Source: Ectopseudomonas mendocina (lineage in GTDB: Bacteria > Pseudomonadota > Gammaproteobacteria > Pseudomonadales > Pseudomonadaceae). From it: a DNA stretch of 64,000 nt. A program made the translations under genes and the position numbers. Within the stretch, counting starts at the first letter, position 1. The number at the start of each line of letters is the position of its first letter. Where the stretch lies: NCBI RefSeq assembly GCF_016008875.1, contig NZ_JADTQG010000010.1, forward strand, positions 1 through 64,000, written 5' to 3'. Below the pieces are notes generated by a model. It worked only from the letters and a program-made list of their open reading frames with translations, searched no databases and was not told the DNA's origin. Below, piece after piece: positions 46,294 to 55,180 of the stretch.

Positions 46294-47298
46294 ATGAACA
46301 TTCAGCCTTCACCTGCCGATGACGATAGCCTCCTCCAGGAGGCGGCCGATTGGTGCATGCGCTTGAATGCCGAAGGCTGCAGCGAAGAAGAAAGGGAAGC
46401 CTTCCAGCAGTGGCTAAAGGCCGATTCCCGGCATGTGCGGGAATACCTGGCCATGCTGGACATCTGGCGGCTAAGCGAGCAATTGCCTCGCCAGCACATC
46501 GCTGCACCGACCAACAGCATACTGCCCTCATCGCCCCCCGCATTGCCGATAAGGCGGCGCCGGCGCCCGCTCCTGCGAGCAGCGGCTGCCATATTGCTGG
46601 CATTACCACTTGCCGGCTACAGCGGCTGGATGCTCGGCTGGCTGCCCAACGACTATCACCGCTACCAGACTGAGCAACGCCTGCTGCAAGTGACATTGCC
46701 CGATGGCAGCGACCTGGAGCTGAACCTGGATACGCGCCTGAGCTTCAGCAACTACCGCGATCAGCGCCGGATCGAACTCGACAAGGGGGAGGCCTATTTC
46801 CATGTTCACCACGACCGCGACCATCCCTTCGTGGTGACAGCCGGCACCAGCACCATCACCGTGACCGGTACCCGCTTCAATGTACTCAGGTACCATGACA
46901 ACGTGGTGGTGACGGTTACGGAAGGCTCCGTACGCGTGCGCACCACGCCACAAGGCGGAGACAGCAACATCACGGCCGGACTGCAAGCCAGTTACCGCCT
47001 GGGCGATGCCCAACCGCTCACTAGTTCCACTGATACCAGCAAGGTCCTGGCCTGGCGCGATGGCAAGCTGATTCTCGACGACCTGCCCCTGGCCCAAGCC
47101 CTACCATTGATCAACCGCTATCTGGACACTCCGCTGGAGCTGGCCGACAGCACGGCGGCCAACCTGCGTATCGGCGGCATCTACAATACCCGCGAGCTCG
47201 CCGGTATCGTCGACATCCTGCCGCAGGTGCTCCCTATCCAGATCAGCAAGGCGAGCGATGGCCGCCTGCTGGTGAAGAGTCGTTACGCCCAGTTCTAA
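46294..47298 (+). CDS. fpvR: Anti-sigma factor FpvR (FecR family)
   Basis: 334 residues from the ATG at 46294. N-terminal anti-sigma domain (about 1-80; AADWCMRLNAEGCSEEEREAF), one membrane span (about 96-118), then the periplasmic FecR domain (VTLPDGSDLELNLDTRL; VTGTRFNVLRY). In PAO1 it holds both FpvI and PvdS until the receptor FpvA signals. Followed 4 bp later by the PvdS box of pvdRT. Confidence 0.9.
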   Translation: MNIQPSPADDDSLLQEAADWCMRLNAEGCSEEEREAFQQWLKADSRHVREYLAMLDIWRLSEQLPRQHIAAPTNSILPSSPPALPIRRRRRPLLRAAAAILLALPLAGYSGWMLGWLPNDYHRYQTEQRLLQVTLPDGSDLELNLDTRLSFSNYRDQRRIELDKGEAYFHVHHDRDHPFVVTAGTSTITVTGTRFNVLRYHDNVVVTVTEGSVRVRTTPQGGDSNITAGLQASYRLGDAQPLTSSTDTSKVLAWRDGKLILDDLPLAQALPLINRYLDTPLELADSTAANLRIGGIYNTRELAGIVDILPQVLPIQISKASDGRLLVKSRYAQF

Positions 47299-47302
47299 CG
47301 AC

Positions 47303-47326
47303 TAAATTCCCCCCCCTGCCGCTCGT
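47303..47326 (+). promoter_or_regulatory. PvdS iron-starvation box of pvdRT
   Basis: TAAAT-N16-CGT with exact spacing, 61 bp before the pvdR start. Confidence 0.85.
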
Positions 47327-47386
47327 CTTCTGCAGAGCCACGCCTTCACCATCGAGGCGCGGCCTGGTTCTGTACTGGAGTTGCTC

Positions 47387-48535
47387 ATGCCTTTTCCTCT
47401 GCGCCGCCCGCTGTTGCTGGTTTCCCTCGTTGCCTGCCTGCTTGCCCTGGGAGCCTGGCAAGCCATTCCCGCCGGTACGACTCCCTTCGACACTGCCACG
47501 GTTCAGCGCAGCGACATCGAAAGCAGCGTCAATGCCCTCGGCACGCTGCAACCACGGCGCTACGTCGACGTCGGCGCGCAGGCTTCGGGGCAGATCCACA
47601 AACTGCACGTGGACGTCGGCGATCACGTCGAGCAGGGTCAGTTGCTGGTGGAGATCGATCCCTCTACCCAGCAGGCACGGGTCGACGCCGGGCGCTACTC
47701 CATCGACAGCCTCAAGGCGCAGCTCGCCGAGCAGCGCGCCGAGTACGAACTGGCCAGGCAGCAGCACCAGCGCCAGCAACGACTGGCCGAGCGCCAGGCG
47801 ACCCGCACCGAGGATGTGCAAGTGGCTGCCACGCGCATGCAGGCGACCCAGGCGCGCATTGCCATGTTCCAGGCGCAGATCCACCAGGCCGAGGCCACCC
47901 TGCGCAGCGACGAGGCCGAATTGGGCTATACGCGCATCTATGCCCCCATGTCCGGCACCGTGGTGGCACTGGATGCCCGCGTCGGCCAGACCCTCAACGC
48001 CCAGCAGCAGACGCCGCTGATCCTGCGCATCGCCAAGCTTTCGCCGATGACCGTCTGGGCCCAGGTCTCGGAAGCCGACATCGGCCGCATTCGCCCCGGC
48101 ATGCCCGCCTGGTTCACCACCCTCAGCGGCGAAGGACGGCGCTGGGAAGCCCGGGTTAGGCAGATCCTGCCGGTACCGCCCAAGCCCCTGGAGCAGATGA
48201 GCCAGGGCGGCGGCAGCCCGACCGAAAGCAGTACCGGCGGCCGTGTCGTGCTCTACACCGTACTGCTGGACGTGGACAACGACGACAACACCCTGATGGC
48301 AGAGATGACCACCCACATCTTCTTCATCGACGGGAGCGCCCAGGACACCCTGAGCATACCGCTCGCAGCCCTGCAGGCCGACGGACAGAGCGTGATGGTG
48401 GTGGGCAAGGGCAATGACCTGCAGGCCCGCGAGATCCGTACCGGCCTTCGTGACCGCCTCTCGATTCAGGTACTGTCAGGGCTCGACGAGGGCGACCGTC
48501 TGTTGCTGGGCCCTGCGCCGGGAGGCGAAGGATGA
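47387..48535 (+). CDS. pvdR: Pyoverdine efflux periplasmic adaptor PvdR (MacA family)
   Basis: 382 residues from the ATG at 47387 with GGAG 8 bp upstream. N-terminal membrane anchor (about 9-27), lipoyl halves ([19 protein letters not shown]), a coiled-coil hairpin (about 95-170, rich in Q/E/A/R) and beta-barrel domains. Adaptor of the PvdRT-OpmQ pump that secretes and recycles pyoverdine. Overlaps pvdT by 4 bp. Confidence 0.9.
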   Translation: MPFPLRRPLLLVSLVACLLALGAWQAIPAGTTPFDTATVQRSDIESSVNALGTLQPRRYVDVGAQASGQIHKLHVDVGDHVEQGQLLVEIDPSTQQARVDAGRYSIDSLKAQLAEQRAEYELARQQHQRQQRLAERQATRTEDVQVAATRMQATQARIAMFQAQIHQAEATLRSDEAELGYTRIYAPMSGTVVALDARVGQTLNAQQQTPLILRIAKLSPMTVWAQVSEADIGRIRPGMPAWFTTLSGEGRRWEARVRQILPVPPKPLEQMSQGGGSPTESSTGGRVVLYTVLLDVDNDDNTLMAEMTTHIFFIDGSAQDTLSIPLAALQADGQSVMVVGKGNDLQAREIRTGLRDRLSIQVLSGLDEGDRLLLGPAPGGEG

Positions 48536-50469
48536 GCACGCCGCTGATCAGCCTGCAGCAGGTACGCAAGCATTACGGCGGCGGCCAGTCGCCGAGAATC
48601 GATGTGCTGCATGGCATTTCTCTGGATATCCACGCCGGCGAGTTCGTTGCCATCGTCGGGGCCTCGGGATCGGGCAAGTCGACCCTGATGAACATCCTCG
48701 GCTGCCTCGATCGGCCCAGCTCGGGCCACTATCGTTTCGCCGGTCGCGATGTTGGCGAACTGGATGACGACAGCCTGGCGCGCCTGCGTCGCGAAGCCTT
48801 CGGTTTCGTGTTCCAGGGTTATCACCTGATCCCCTCCGCCTCGGCGCTGGAAAACGTCGAAATGCCGGCCATCTACGCCGGTACACCGGCCGCGCAGCGC
48901 CATGCGCGCGCCAGCGAACTGCTCGAACGCCTAGGCCTGGCCAGCCGCTGCGGCAATCGCCCCAACCAGCTGTCCGGCGGCCAGCAGCAACGCGTGTCCA
49001 TCGCACGCGCACTGATGAACGGCGGGCAGATCATCCTGGCCGACGAACCCACGGGCGCCCTCGACAGCCAGAGCGGCGCCCAGGTCATGGCGCTGCTCGA
49101 CGAACTGGCCGAACAGGGCCATACGGTGATTCTGATCACACACGACCGCGAAGTGGCAGCACGCGCCCAGCGGATGATCGAGGTACGTGACGGCCTGATC
49201 GTCAGCGACAGCGGAACCTGTGCGTCAAGCGGCATCGATTCTGCGGCAGCGCTGCTCGACAGGCAGGACGTTTCCGCCTGGGCCGTGGAGCTGGCGGAGT
49301 CGCTGCGAGCCGCCTGGCGGGTAATGGCCCTCAATCCCTTCCGCACCGCCCTGACCCTGCTCGGTATCGTCATAGGCGTCACATCGGTGATCGTCATGTT
49401 GGCCATTGGCGAGGGCAGCAAACGTCAGGTGATTGAGCAGATGAGCGCCTTCGGCTCCAATCTCATCTACCTTGGCCGCCACGCCCCCACTCCACGCGCG
49501 CCCAGAGGCGTGCTGACGCTGGACGACGTTGCGGCCATCGCCACATTGCCGCAGGTAGACCGTATCATGCCGGTCAACGGCGAGGATGCACTGGTTCGAC
49601 GCGGTGCTCTGGATATCGAGGCCTACATCCACGGCAACGGCCTGGACTTCTCCGCCATCTACAACTGGCCGACTGTCCAGGGGCGCTACTTCGATGCCGG
49701 AGAGCTGGCGCGCGCAGCAGCCGTTGCCGTGCTCGGCCAGCACGTGCGGGAACAGCTCTTCCCCCGCGGGGAGAACCCCATCGGTCAGTTCATCCTGATC
49801 GCCAACACCCCCTTCGAGGTGATCGGTGTCCTAGCCGGCAAGGGCGCCAGCTCCGGCGACGCGGACAACGATAAGCAGATCATCGTCCCCTACTCCACGG
49901 CCAGCGTGCGACTATTCGGCAAGCAGGACCCGGAGTTCGTCACCATCGCCGCCGCGGACGCCAGCCGCGTGAAGGAAACCGAACAGGCCATCGTCAACCT
50001 TATGTTGAACCTGCACCGTGGCGTACGCGATTACAAGCTGTACAACAATGCCGCGCTGATCCAGGCCGAGGCACGCACCCAGAACAGTCTGTCGCTGATG
50101 CTCGGCGCCATCGCCGCGATCTCGCTGCTGGTCGGTGGCATCGGGGTGATGAACATCATGCTGATGAGCGTGCGCGAACGAACCCGCGAGATCGGCATCC
50201 GCATGGCCACCGGCGCCCGCCAGGGCGACATCCTGCGCCAGTTCCTCAGCGAGTCGGCCTTGCTCGCGGTGCTCGGAGGGTTGACAGGCATCGCCTTGGC
50301 CTGGGCGCTGGGCACCGGCCTGCGACTGGCCGGCATGCACCTGGTGTTCTCCCCGCTGGCCACCCTGGCCGCCTTCACCTGCGCCCTGCTCACGGGCATC
50401 CTGTTCGGCTTCATGCCCGCCCGCCAGGCGGCCAGGCTCGATCCGGTCAAGGCGTTGAGCAGCGAGTAG
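48532..50469 (+). CDS. pvdT: Pyoverdine efflux ABC transporter PvdT (MacB family)
   Basis: 645 residues. N-terminal ATPase with Walker [10 protein letters not shown], signature [15 protein letters not shown] and Walker [14 protein letters not shown], then a MacB-type transmembrane domain: one helix (about 270), a large periplasmic domain, three helices ([26 protein letters not shown]). It normally works with PvdR and the outer-membrane channel OpmQ. opmQ does not follow here; a repeat and a leftward operon do. Confidence 0.92.
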   Translation: MSTPLISLQQVRKHYGGGQSPRIDVLHGISLDIHAGEFVAIVGASGSGKSTLMNILGCLDRPSSGHYRFAGRDVGELDDDSLARLRREAFGFVFQGYHLIPSASALENVEMPAIYAGTPAAQRHARASELLERLGLASRCGNRPNQLSGGQQQRVSIARALMNGGQIILADEPTGALDSQSGAQVMALLDELAEQGHTVILITHDREVAARAQRMIEVRDGLIVSDSGTCASSGIDSAAALLDRQDVSAWAVELAESLRAAWRVMALNPFRTALTLLGIVIGVTSVIVMLAIGEGSKRQVIEQMSAFGSNLIYLGRHAPTPRAPRGVLTLDDVAAIATLPQVDRIMPVNGEDALVRRGALDIEAYIHGNGLDFSAIYNWPTVQGRYFDAGELARAAAVAVLGQHVREQLFPRGENPIGQFILIANTPFEVIGVLAGKGASSGDADNDKQIIVPYSTASVRLFGKQDPEFVTIAAADASRVKETEQAIVNLMLNLHRGVRDYKLYNNAALIQAEARTQNSLSLMLGAIAAISLLVGGIGVMNIMLMSVRERTREIGIRMATGARQGDILRQFLSESALLAVLGGLTGIALAWALGTGLRLAGMHLVFSPLATLAAFTCALLTGILFGFMPARQAARLDPVKALSSE

Positions 50470-50476
50470 ATAACTT

Positions 50477-50558
50477 GGGTAGGGTGTGCCGTGCGCACCG
50501 AAAAACATACCGCCGTCCCCGGTACGCATGGCCTAGAAGGCCCCACAACACCCTACCC
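50477..50558. repeat. Inverted repeat between pvdT and the convergent operon
   Basis: Arms GGGTAGGGTGT (50477-50487) and ACACCCTACCC (50548-50558), with a GTGCGCACC-type core inside the left half and a GGCCTAGAAGGCC hairpin inside the right half. Looks like a pair of Pseudomonas REP elements at a tail-to-tail junction. The right arm includes the stop codon of the leftward gene. Confidence 0.7.
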
Positions 50559-51518
50559 CGTTTTTCTTGCCGCGCCCATGCGACTCAACGCCACCGCACC
50601 GATGCCAACGGCGAACCACAGGGTGGCCAGGCGGATGACCAGGGTGACAGCGATGGCATCGCCCTGCGCAATGCTGTTGGCCAGCAGCAAGGCGACCATC
50701 ACCGCTTCCGTACCGCCCAGCCCGCCGGGCATGAAGCTGAGCGCCCCGGCCAGGGTGGACGCCGCGTAGACGAAGACGGAAAACGCCAGCGAGACATCGG
50801 CCCCGAGCCACTGCAATAGAAAATGGAAGGCGAGAGCTTCCGCTCCCCAGCCGGCCAGGCTCAAGGATGAGCCGCTGATCAGCAGCCTGGGCGAATGGCA
50901 GCGGCGGGCATCCAGCAGCATGGTCAGCGCATGGCGCAACAATTCCACTGCCCGACCACGCCGAGCGTCGAGCCAGTGCAATGCCCATCCGAGCAGACGA
51001 TGCTGGGACAGCAGAAACAGGGTGATCAGGATGATGGCCAGACCTGCCATGGCCACAGGACGGGTCTGCGGATGGTGGCCAAGGCCGATGGCTGCCAGCG
51101 CGGTGATCGCCAGCAGGTCGGAAAGTCGCTCGCTGAGCAGGGCCGCCAGGCTTCTGCTGTAGGGCACGCCGTGGCGCTTGAGCAGCCCGCTGCGGATGGT
51201 CTCGCCGATCTTGCCCGGCGTGGCCGAAAGGGCGAAGCCGGCCAGGTAGATGGCGAAGCTCGGTCGCCAGGGCAGCGCGTGCCCCAGCGCCACCAGGTAG
51301 CTCTGCCAACGCAGAAAACGCAGCACGTAGTTGAGCAGAGACATGCCCAGGGCGAACGCCAAGCCTGCCAGGCCGACCCGGCCCAGAGCATCGACGACCT
51401 CCCGCCAACCGCCCCAGAGCGAAAAGGCCAGATAACCCAGCGCCGACAGGAAGGTTGAATAGATCGCAGCGCGATAGGCCCAGCTGCGTTTCTCGTCACT
51501 CGGCGCAGGGCTTTCCAT
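50553..51518 (-). CDS. Flippase-like membrane protein (UPF0104 / LPG-synthase TM family)
   Basis: 321 residues from the ATG at 51518 with GAGG 8 bp upstream (GTG at 51533 possible). About seven to eight membrane spans. The family motif around FALSATPGKIGETIRSGLLK (near residue 90) and LSFMPGGLGGTEAVMVALLL (near residue 260) is typical of the family of MprF-like flippase domains. Last gene of the dprE operon; it may flip the polyprenyl-phospho-arabinose made by the three genes before it. Confidence 0.75.
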   Translation of the reverse strand: MESPAPSDEKRSWAYRAAIYSTFLSALGYLAFSLWGGWREVVDALGRVGLAGLAFALGMSLLNYVLRFLRWQSYLVALGHALPWRPSFAIYLAGFALSATPGKIGETIRSGLLKRHGVPYSRSLAALLSERLSDLLAITALAAIGLGHHPQTRPVAMAGLAIILITLFLLSQHRLLGWALHWLDARRGRAVELLRHALTMLLDARRCHSPRLLISGSSLSLAGWGAEALAFHFLLQWLGADVSLAFSVFVYAASTLAGALSFMPGGLGGTEAVMVALLLANSIAQGDAIAVTLVIRLATLWFAVGIGAVALSRMGAARKTG

Positions 51519-51540
51519 GGGCGCCTCGTTCACAGCCGGC

Positions 51541-52281
51541 TCACAGCGAAAGCCGCTTGAATACGAACTCGGGTATCGACTTTATGACCGCCATGATCGG
51601 CGCCCAGAACCAGGGCGTATACAGCGTCGAACGACGCTTTTGCAGCGCCCGGACGATATCCGCGGCCACCCGATCCGGTTGGGCCAGCAGCAGGCCCGGC
51701 AGCGCCAGGCCCTGCGTCATGGGGGTGTCGACGAAGCCGGGCTTGACCGTCAGCAGGTGAACGTCCGACTTGAACAGGCGCGCACGCAGGCCGCTGCAGA
51801 ACACGCTGACAGCCGCCTTGGCGCTCCCGTACAGATAGTTGCTGGGCCTGCCTCGGTCGCCGGCTACCGAGGAAATCACCGCGATGCTGCCGCTGCCCTG
51901 GGCCTCCATCAGGTTGCCAAGCCGGGTCAGCAGCGCGATCACGTTGAGGCCGTTGCGGCTGAAGGCCTGCACGGCCAAGGCGGCATCGCTCTCGCAGGCC
52001 TGCTGATCCGGCAGGCTGCCGTGTGCGATCAGGGCGATATCGATCCTGCGCAGGAACTGCTGGGCGTTGTCGAGCATCGCCGCATGGCCGCCGAGATCAT
52101 CCAGATCCAGCACATGGGTCTGCACCTCGGCGGCACCGCGCGCCAGCAGATCGGCCGCTGTCTGCTGCAGTTTCTCCGGATTGCGTCCGACCAGCATGAA
52201 GCGGCCGTGTTGTTGCGCCCACAGGCGGGCACAGGCGGTGGCGATCGCGGAGGTGCCGCCGATGATCAGGATATTGCTCAT
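51541..52281 (-). CDS. dprE2: Decaprenylphosphoryl-2-keto-ribose reductase, DprE2-like
   Basis: A 246-residue SDR with the cofactor motif GGTSAIATA at residue 8 and the catalytic YLYGSAKAA (Tyr-x-x-x-Lys). DprE2 reduces the 2-keto intermediate made by DprE1 to give polyprenyl-phospho-D-arabinose. Overlaps dprE1 by 4 bp. On its own it would be just an SDR; the neighbour makes the call. Confidence 0.82.
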   Translation of the reverse strand: MSNILIIGGTSAIATACARLWAQQHGRFMLVGRNPEKLQQTAADLLARGAAEVQTHVLDLDDLGGHAAMLDNAQQFLRRIDIALIAHGSLPDQQACESDAALAVQAFSRNGLNVIALLTRLGNLMEAQGSGSIAVISSVAGDRGRPSNYLYGSAKAAVSVFCSGLRARLFKSDVHLLTVKPGFVDTPMTQGLALPGLLLAQPDRVAADIVRALQKRRSTLYTPWFWAPIMAVIKSIPEFVFKRLSL

Positions 52282-53591
52282 AGCTGGGTCACTCGTTGCC
52301 AGAATCGGGAAAGCAGGGCTGGGTCACGCAGGTTTTCCAGGCGCTGCCAGGCTGGATACGCCACCCGGAAGTCATCACCGCGCATGTGCGCATCCTTGGC
52401 CGGGTAGAGCCGCCCTCCAGCCTCGCGCACGATGCAGTCGAGCCTGTCGAAAAGCCGCTGTGTCGCAGCCCCTCGCTGGGGAAAATCCAGCGCCAGGGAC
52501 ACGCCCGCCATGGGAAAGGACAGCAACCCCGGCGACGGGAGGTCTCCGCAGTTCTTCAACACCGCGAGAAACGAGCCTTCGTTGTGCCGACGGATGGTCG
52601 AAAGCAATTCGCCCATGGCAGCTTCGGCATCAGCGGGCGGAATGACGCACTGATACTGCTGGAACCCCTGAGGCCCGTAGATGCGGTTCCACTCCAGCAG
52701 GCTATCCAGGGGATAGAAGAACGCGTCGTAGTCCTGCAAACGCTCCGGGCGAGTACCCTTGCCGTGGAAGTACAGGCCGTTGAGTACCTTGAGCGTCAGT
52801 TTGTTGAACAGCGGCAGCGGCGGCGTCAAGGGAACGCGTAGCGAGGTGGCCGGCCTGGGCCTGCAGGGCGCCCGGTCATGGTGATCTCCGGCCAGGAACA
52901 CGCCTCGCCCCAGGCTCGCCCCGGGCGCCAGGCAATCCACCCAGGCGACGTTGTATTCATGCTGGGTGTCCAGCTCGCCGCTGACGGCGAAGTATTCGCG
53001 CAGGTTGGCGAAGCGTATCTGCTGCAGGCGGATCTTGCTCGATGCGATGCGTCGCAGGCGCAACGTCGCGGCGACGATGACGCCCGTCAGCCCCAGCCCG
53101 CCCACCGTCGCGCTGAACAGTTCGGTATTTTCCTGTGGGCTGCAGTGCAACGGGCCGAGGTCGCTGCGCACCAGATCGAGGCTTTCGACATGGCGCCCGA
53201 AGGTGCCCTGCACATGATGATTCTTACCGTGTACGTCATTGGCGATCGCCCCACCCACGGTAGCCAGGCGGGTGCCCGGCGTGACCGGCAGGAACCAGCC
53301 GTTGGCGATGCTGTGCTGGAGCAATTCGCCGAGGGTCATGCCGGCCTCCACCGTGACCAGGCCCTGTTGCCAGTCGACCTCGATGAAACGCGCCAGCGGC
53401 CGCATGTACAGCACCTGGTCGCTGCTGGCCAGACAACTGTCGCCATAGCTGCGGCCATTGCCATACGGCAGTCCGGCGGCCTGCTGCCCGCGCCAGGCCA
53501 GGGCCTGATCCACGACCTCCTGCCGCCAGTGGCAGGCAATCGGCTGTTGCGGGTAGTGCGGATAGCGCCCCCAGGAACCGAGCGACTTCAT
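52278..53591 (-). CDS. dprE1: Decaprenylphosphoryl-ribose 2'-oxidase, DprE1-like
   Basis: A 437-residue VAO-type flavoprotein. FAD-binding PYGNGRSYGD near residue 42, and the DprE1 hallmark PGTRLATVGGAIANDVHGKN near residue 105; C-terminal FLAVLKNCGD and GGRLYPAKDAHM also match. It oxidises the 2'-OH of polyprenyl-phospho-ribose at the inner membrane. Coupled by 4-bp overlaps to the UbiA gene before and dprE2 after. The position of the benzothiazinone-target Cys of M. tuberculosis reads SLALDFP here, so it is Ala by my alignment. Confidence 0.87.
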   Translation of the reverse strand: MKSLGSWGRYPHYPQQPIACHWRQEVVDQALAWRGQQAAGLPYGNGRSYGDSCLASSDQVLYMRPLARFIEVDWQQGLVTVEAGMTLGELLQHSIANGWFLPVTPGTRLATVGGAIANDVHGKNHHVQGTFGRHVESLDLVRSDLGPLHCSPQENTELFSATVGGLGLTGVIVAATLRLRRIASSKIRLQQIRFANLREYFAVSGELDTQHEYNVAWVDCLAPGASLGRGVFLAGDHHDRAPCRPRPATSLRVPLTPPLPLFNKLTLKVLNGLYFHGKGTRPERLQDYDAFFYPLDSLLEWNRIYGPQGFQQYQCVIPPADAEAAMGELLSTIRRHNEGSFLAVLKNCGDLPSPGLLSFPMAGVSLALDFPQRGAATQRLFDRLDCIVREAGGRLYPAKDAHMRGDDFRVAYPAWQRLENLRDPALLSRFWQRVTQL

Positions 53592-55036
53592 GTGGCGAAC
53601 CAGAAGACCAGCGCGAACAGCCCGCCGGTGATCAGGCTGATGCGATCCTTGGCCGCGAACACCACCGGGTCGTCATGCATCAGGCCGCGGTGGGTGAGGA
53701 ACCAGGTTCGACTGACCCAGAACAGCAGCAGCGGGCAGGCCAGCCAGAGAATCACCGGGTAGCGGTAAAGCGCGGAGTGGGAAATCTCCTGGATATACAG
53801 TGCCAGCACCAGCACGGCGAGGTAGCCGGACGTGGTGCCGATGGATGAAATCATCTCCAGATCGGCGGGAAAATAGCCTCTTCCCGACGCCTGCCCCGTC
53901 TTGCCCAACTCGCGCGCCTCGCGCAGTTCCGCATAACGCTTGATCAGGGCCAGGCTGAGGAAGATGAACAGGGAGAATGCCAGCATCCAGAAGGTCGGCT
54001 GCAGGTCGAGCACCAGGGCACCGGCGATGATCCGCAAGGTGTACAGCAAACCCAGGGTGATGACGTCGACTGCCATGATCCGCTTCAGCCCTAGGGAATA
54101 GGCCAGCGTAAGCAAGTAGTAGGTGAGCATCGCCACACCGAACAGCGGCGGCAGCCACAGCCAGGCACCGATGAAAGCCAGCGCGAGGAGGACGGGAAAG
54201 ACCAGCAATCCCGCGCGGATGGAGAGCCTGCCAGACGCGAAGGGACGCGCGCTTTTGCGCGGGTGACGCCGGTCGTCGTCGATGTCCAGCAGGTCGTTGA
54301 GGATGTACACGCTGGAGGCGCACAGGCCGAACAGCAGGAACGCGATGACCACCTGCATGAGCTTTTGCGGGTCACTGGCCAGGTGGGCGGCAAACAGCGG
54401 CACGAACAGCAGCAGGTTCTTCAGCCACTGGTGCAGGCGCAGGGCCTTCAGCCAGTTCTTCAGCAGACTGTCGTCGCTCCTGAAAACCCGCGCGACGTTA
54501 CCCAATGCCCTGGCCCGACGCTCCACTCCCGAATGCGGCTGCACCACATAAGCGCGGTTGGCCGAGGCCCAGACAGACAGATCGGCATGGGCATTGCCGA
54601 CATAGTCGAAACCTTTTTCCCCGTACTCGCGCACCAGCAGGTCGCGCTTGGCTTTCGCGCCGAGGTTGCAGTCATGCTCGGTGGCGAATACCCGGTCGAA
54701 GACCTGCAGGTGGGCGGCGATCTTTTCCGCGTGCAACCGGTGCGCTGCGGTCGCCAGCACCACCGGCGTCCCGCGTGAACGATGCTGTTCGATCAGCTCG
54801 ATCACTTCCCGGTTGTAGGGCAGGTGCTCCACCTCGAACGGCGTCTGCCGGGCCAGTTGCTCCTTCAGGTATGCCTTGCCGCGCGCCAGCCAGCCGAACA
54901 ACGAGGCAACACGCCACGGGCTGCGCTTGGCAAAACGCAGGCTGGCCTCGTGGAGCATGTCGGAGCGCAGCAGGGTGCCGTCCAGATCGATTACCAGCGG
55001 GAGTTCAGCCACATTTCCGTCCTCATGAGAGCGCAT
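53588..55036 (-). CDS. HAD phosphatase-UbiA prenyltransferase fusion (polyprenyl-P phosphoribosyltransferase type)
   Basis: About 482 residues from the ATG at 55036; starts at 55066, 55081 or 55102 are possible and none has a good ribosome site. Residues 1-190: HAD phosphatase with DLDGTLLRSD and a GNAHAD motif. Residues 200-482: UbiA prenyltransferase with NDLLDIDDDRRHPRK and about nine membrane spans. The fusion would transfer phosphoribose from PRPP to a polyprenyl phosphate and then remove the 5-phosphate. Together with DprE1/DprE2 this is the whole route to polyprenyl-phospho-D-arabinose. Confidence 0.82.
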   Translation of the reverse strand: MRSHEDGNVAELPLVIDLDGTLLRSDMLHEASLRFAKRSPWRVASLFGWLARGKAYLKEQLARQTPFEVEHLPYNREVIELIEQHRSRGTPVVLATAAHRLHAEKIAAHLQVFDRVFATEHDCNLGAKAKRDLLVREYGEKGFDYVGNAHADLSVWASANRAYVVQPHSGVERRARALGNVARVFRSDDSLLKNWLKALRLHQWLKNLLLFVPLFAAHLASDPQKLMQVVIAFLLFGLCASSVYILNDLLDIDDDRRHPRKSARPFASGRLSIRAGLLVFPVLLALAFIGAWLWLPPLFGVAMLTYYLLTLAYSLGLKRIMAVDVITLGLLYTLRIIAGALVLDLQPTFWMLAFSLFIFLSLALIKRYAELREARELGKTGQASGRGYFPADLEMISSIGTTSGYLAVLVLALYIQEISHSALYRYPVILWLACPLLLFWVSRTWFLTHRGLMHDDPVVFAAKDRISLITGGLFALVFWFAT

Positions 55037-55112
55037 TCGGCAACCCGGCTCGGATGCCCTCTTCATGAACGATGCGGCCATGGAATTCTTTACCGATGCC
55101 ATGCGCGAATTC

Positions 55113-55165
55113 GTAGGGCGGGTGCAACCCGCCAATAGCGATCTGGCGGGTTGCACCCGCCCTAC
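55113..55165. repeat. Long perfect inverted repeat (REP-like)
   Basis: Two 22-bp arms (55113-55134 and 55144-55165) perfectly complementary around a 9-bp loop; each arm starts or ends with GTAGGGCGGGTG / CACCCGCCCTAC. It lies between pvdP (stop at 55181) and the leftward dprE operon. It could stop pvdP transcription or protect its mRNA. Same family as 3772-3793. Confidence 0.9.
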
Positions 55166-55180
55166 CGATGGTAATCGCGC

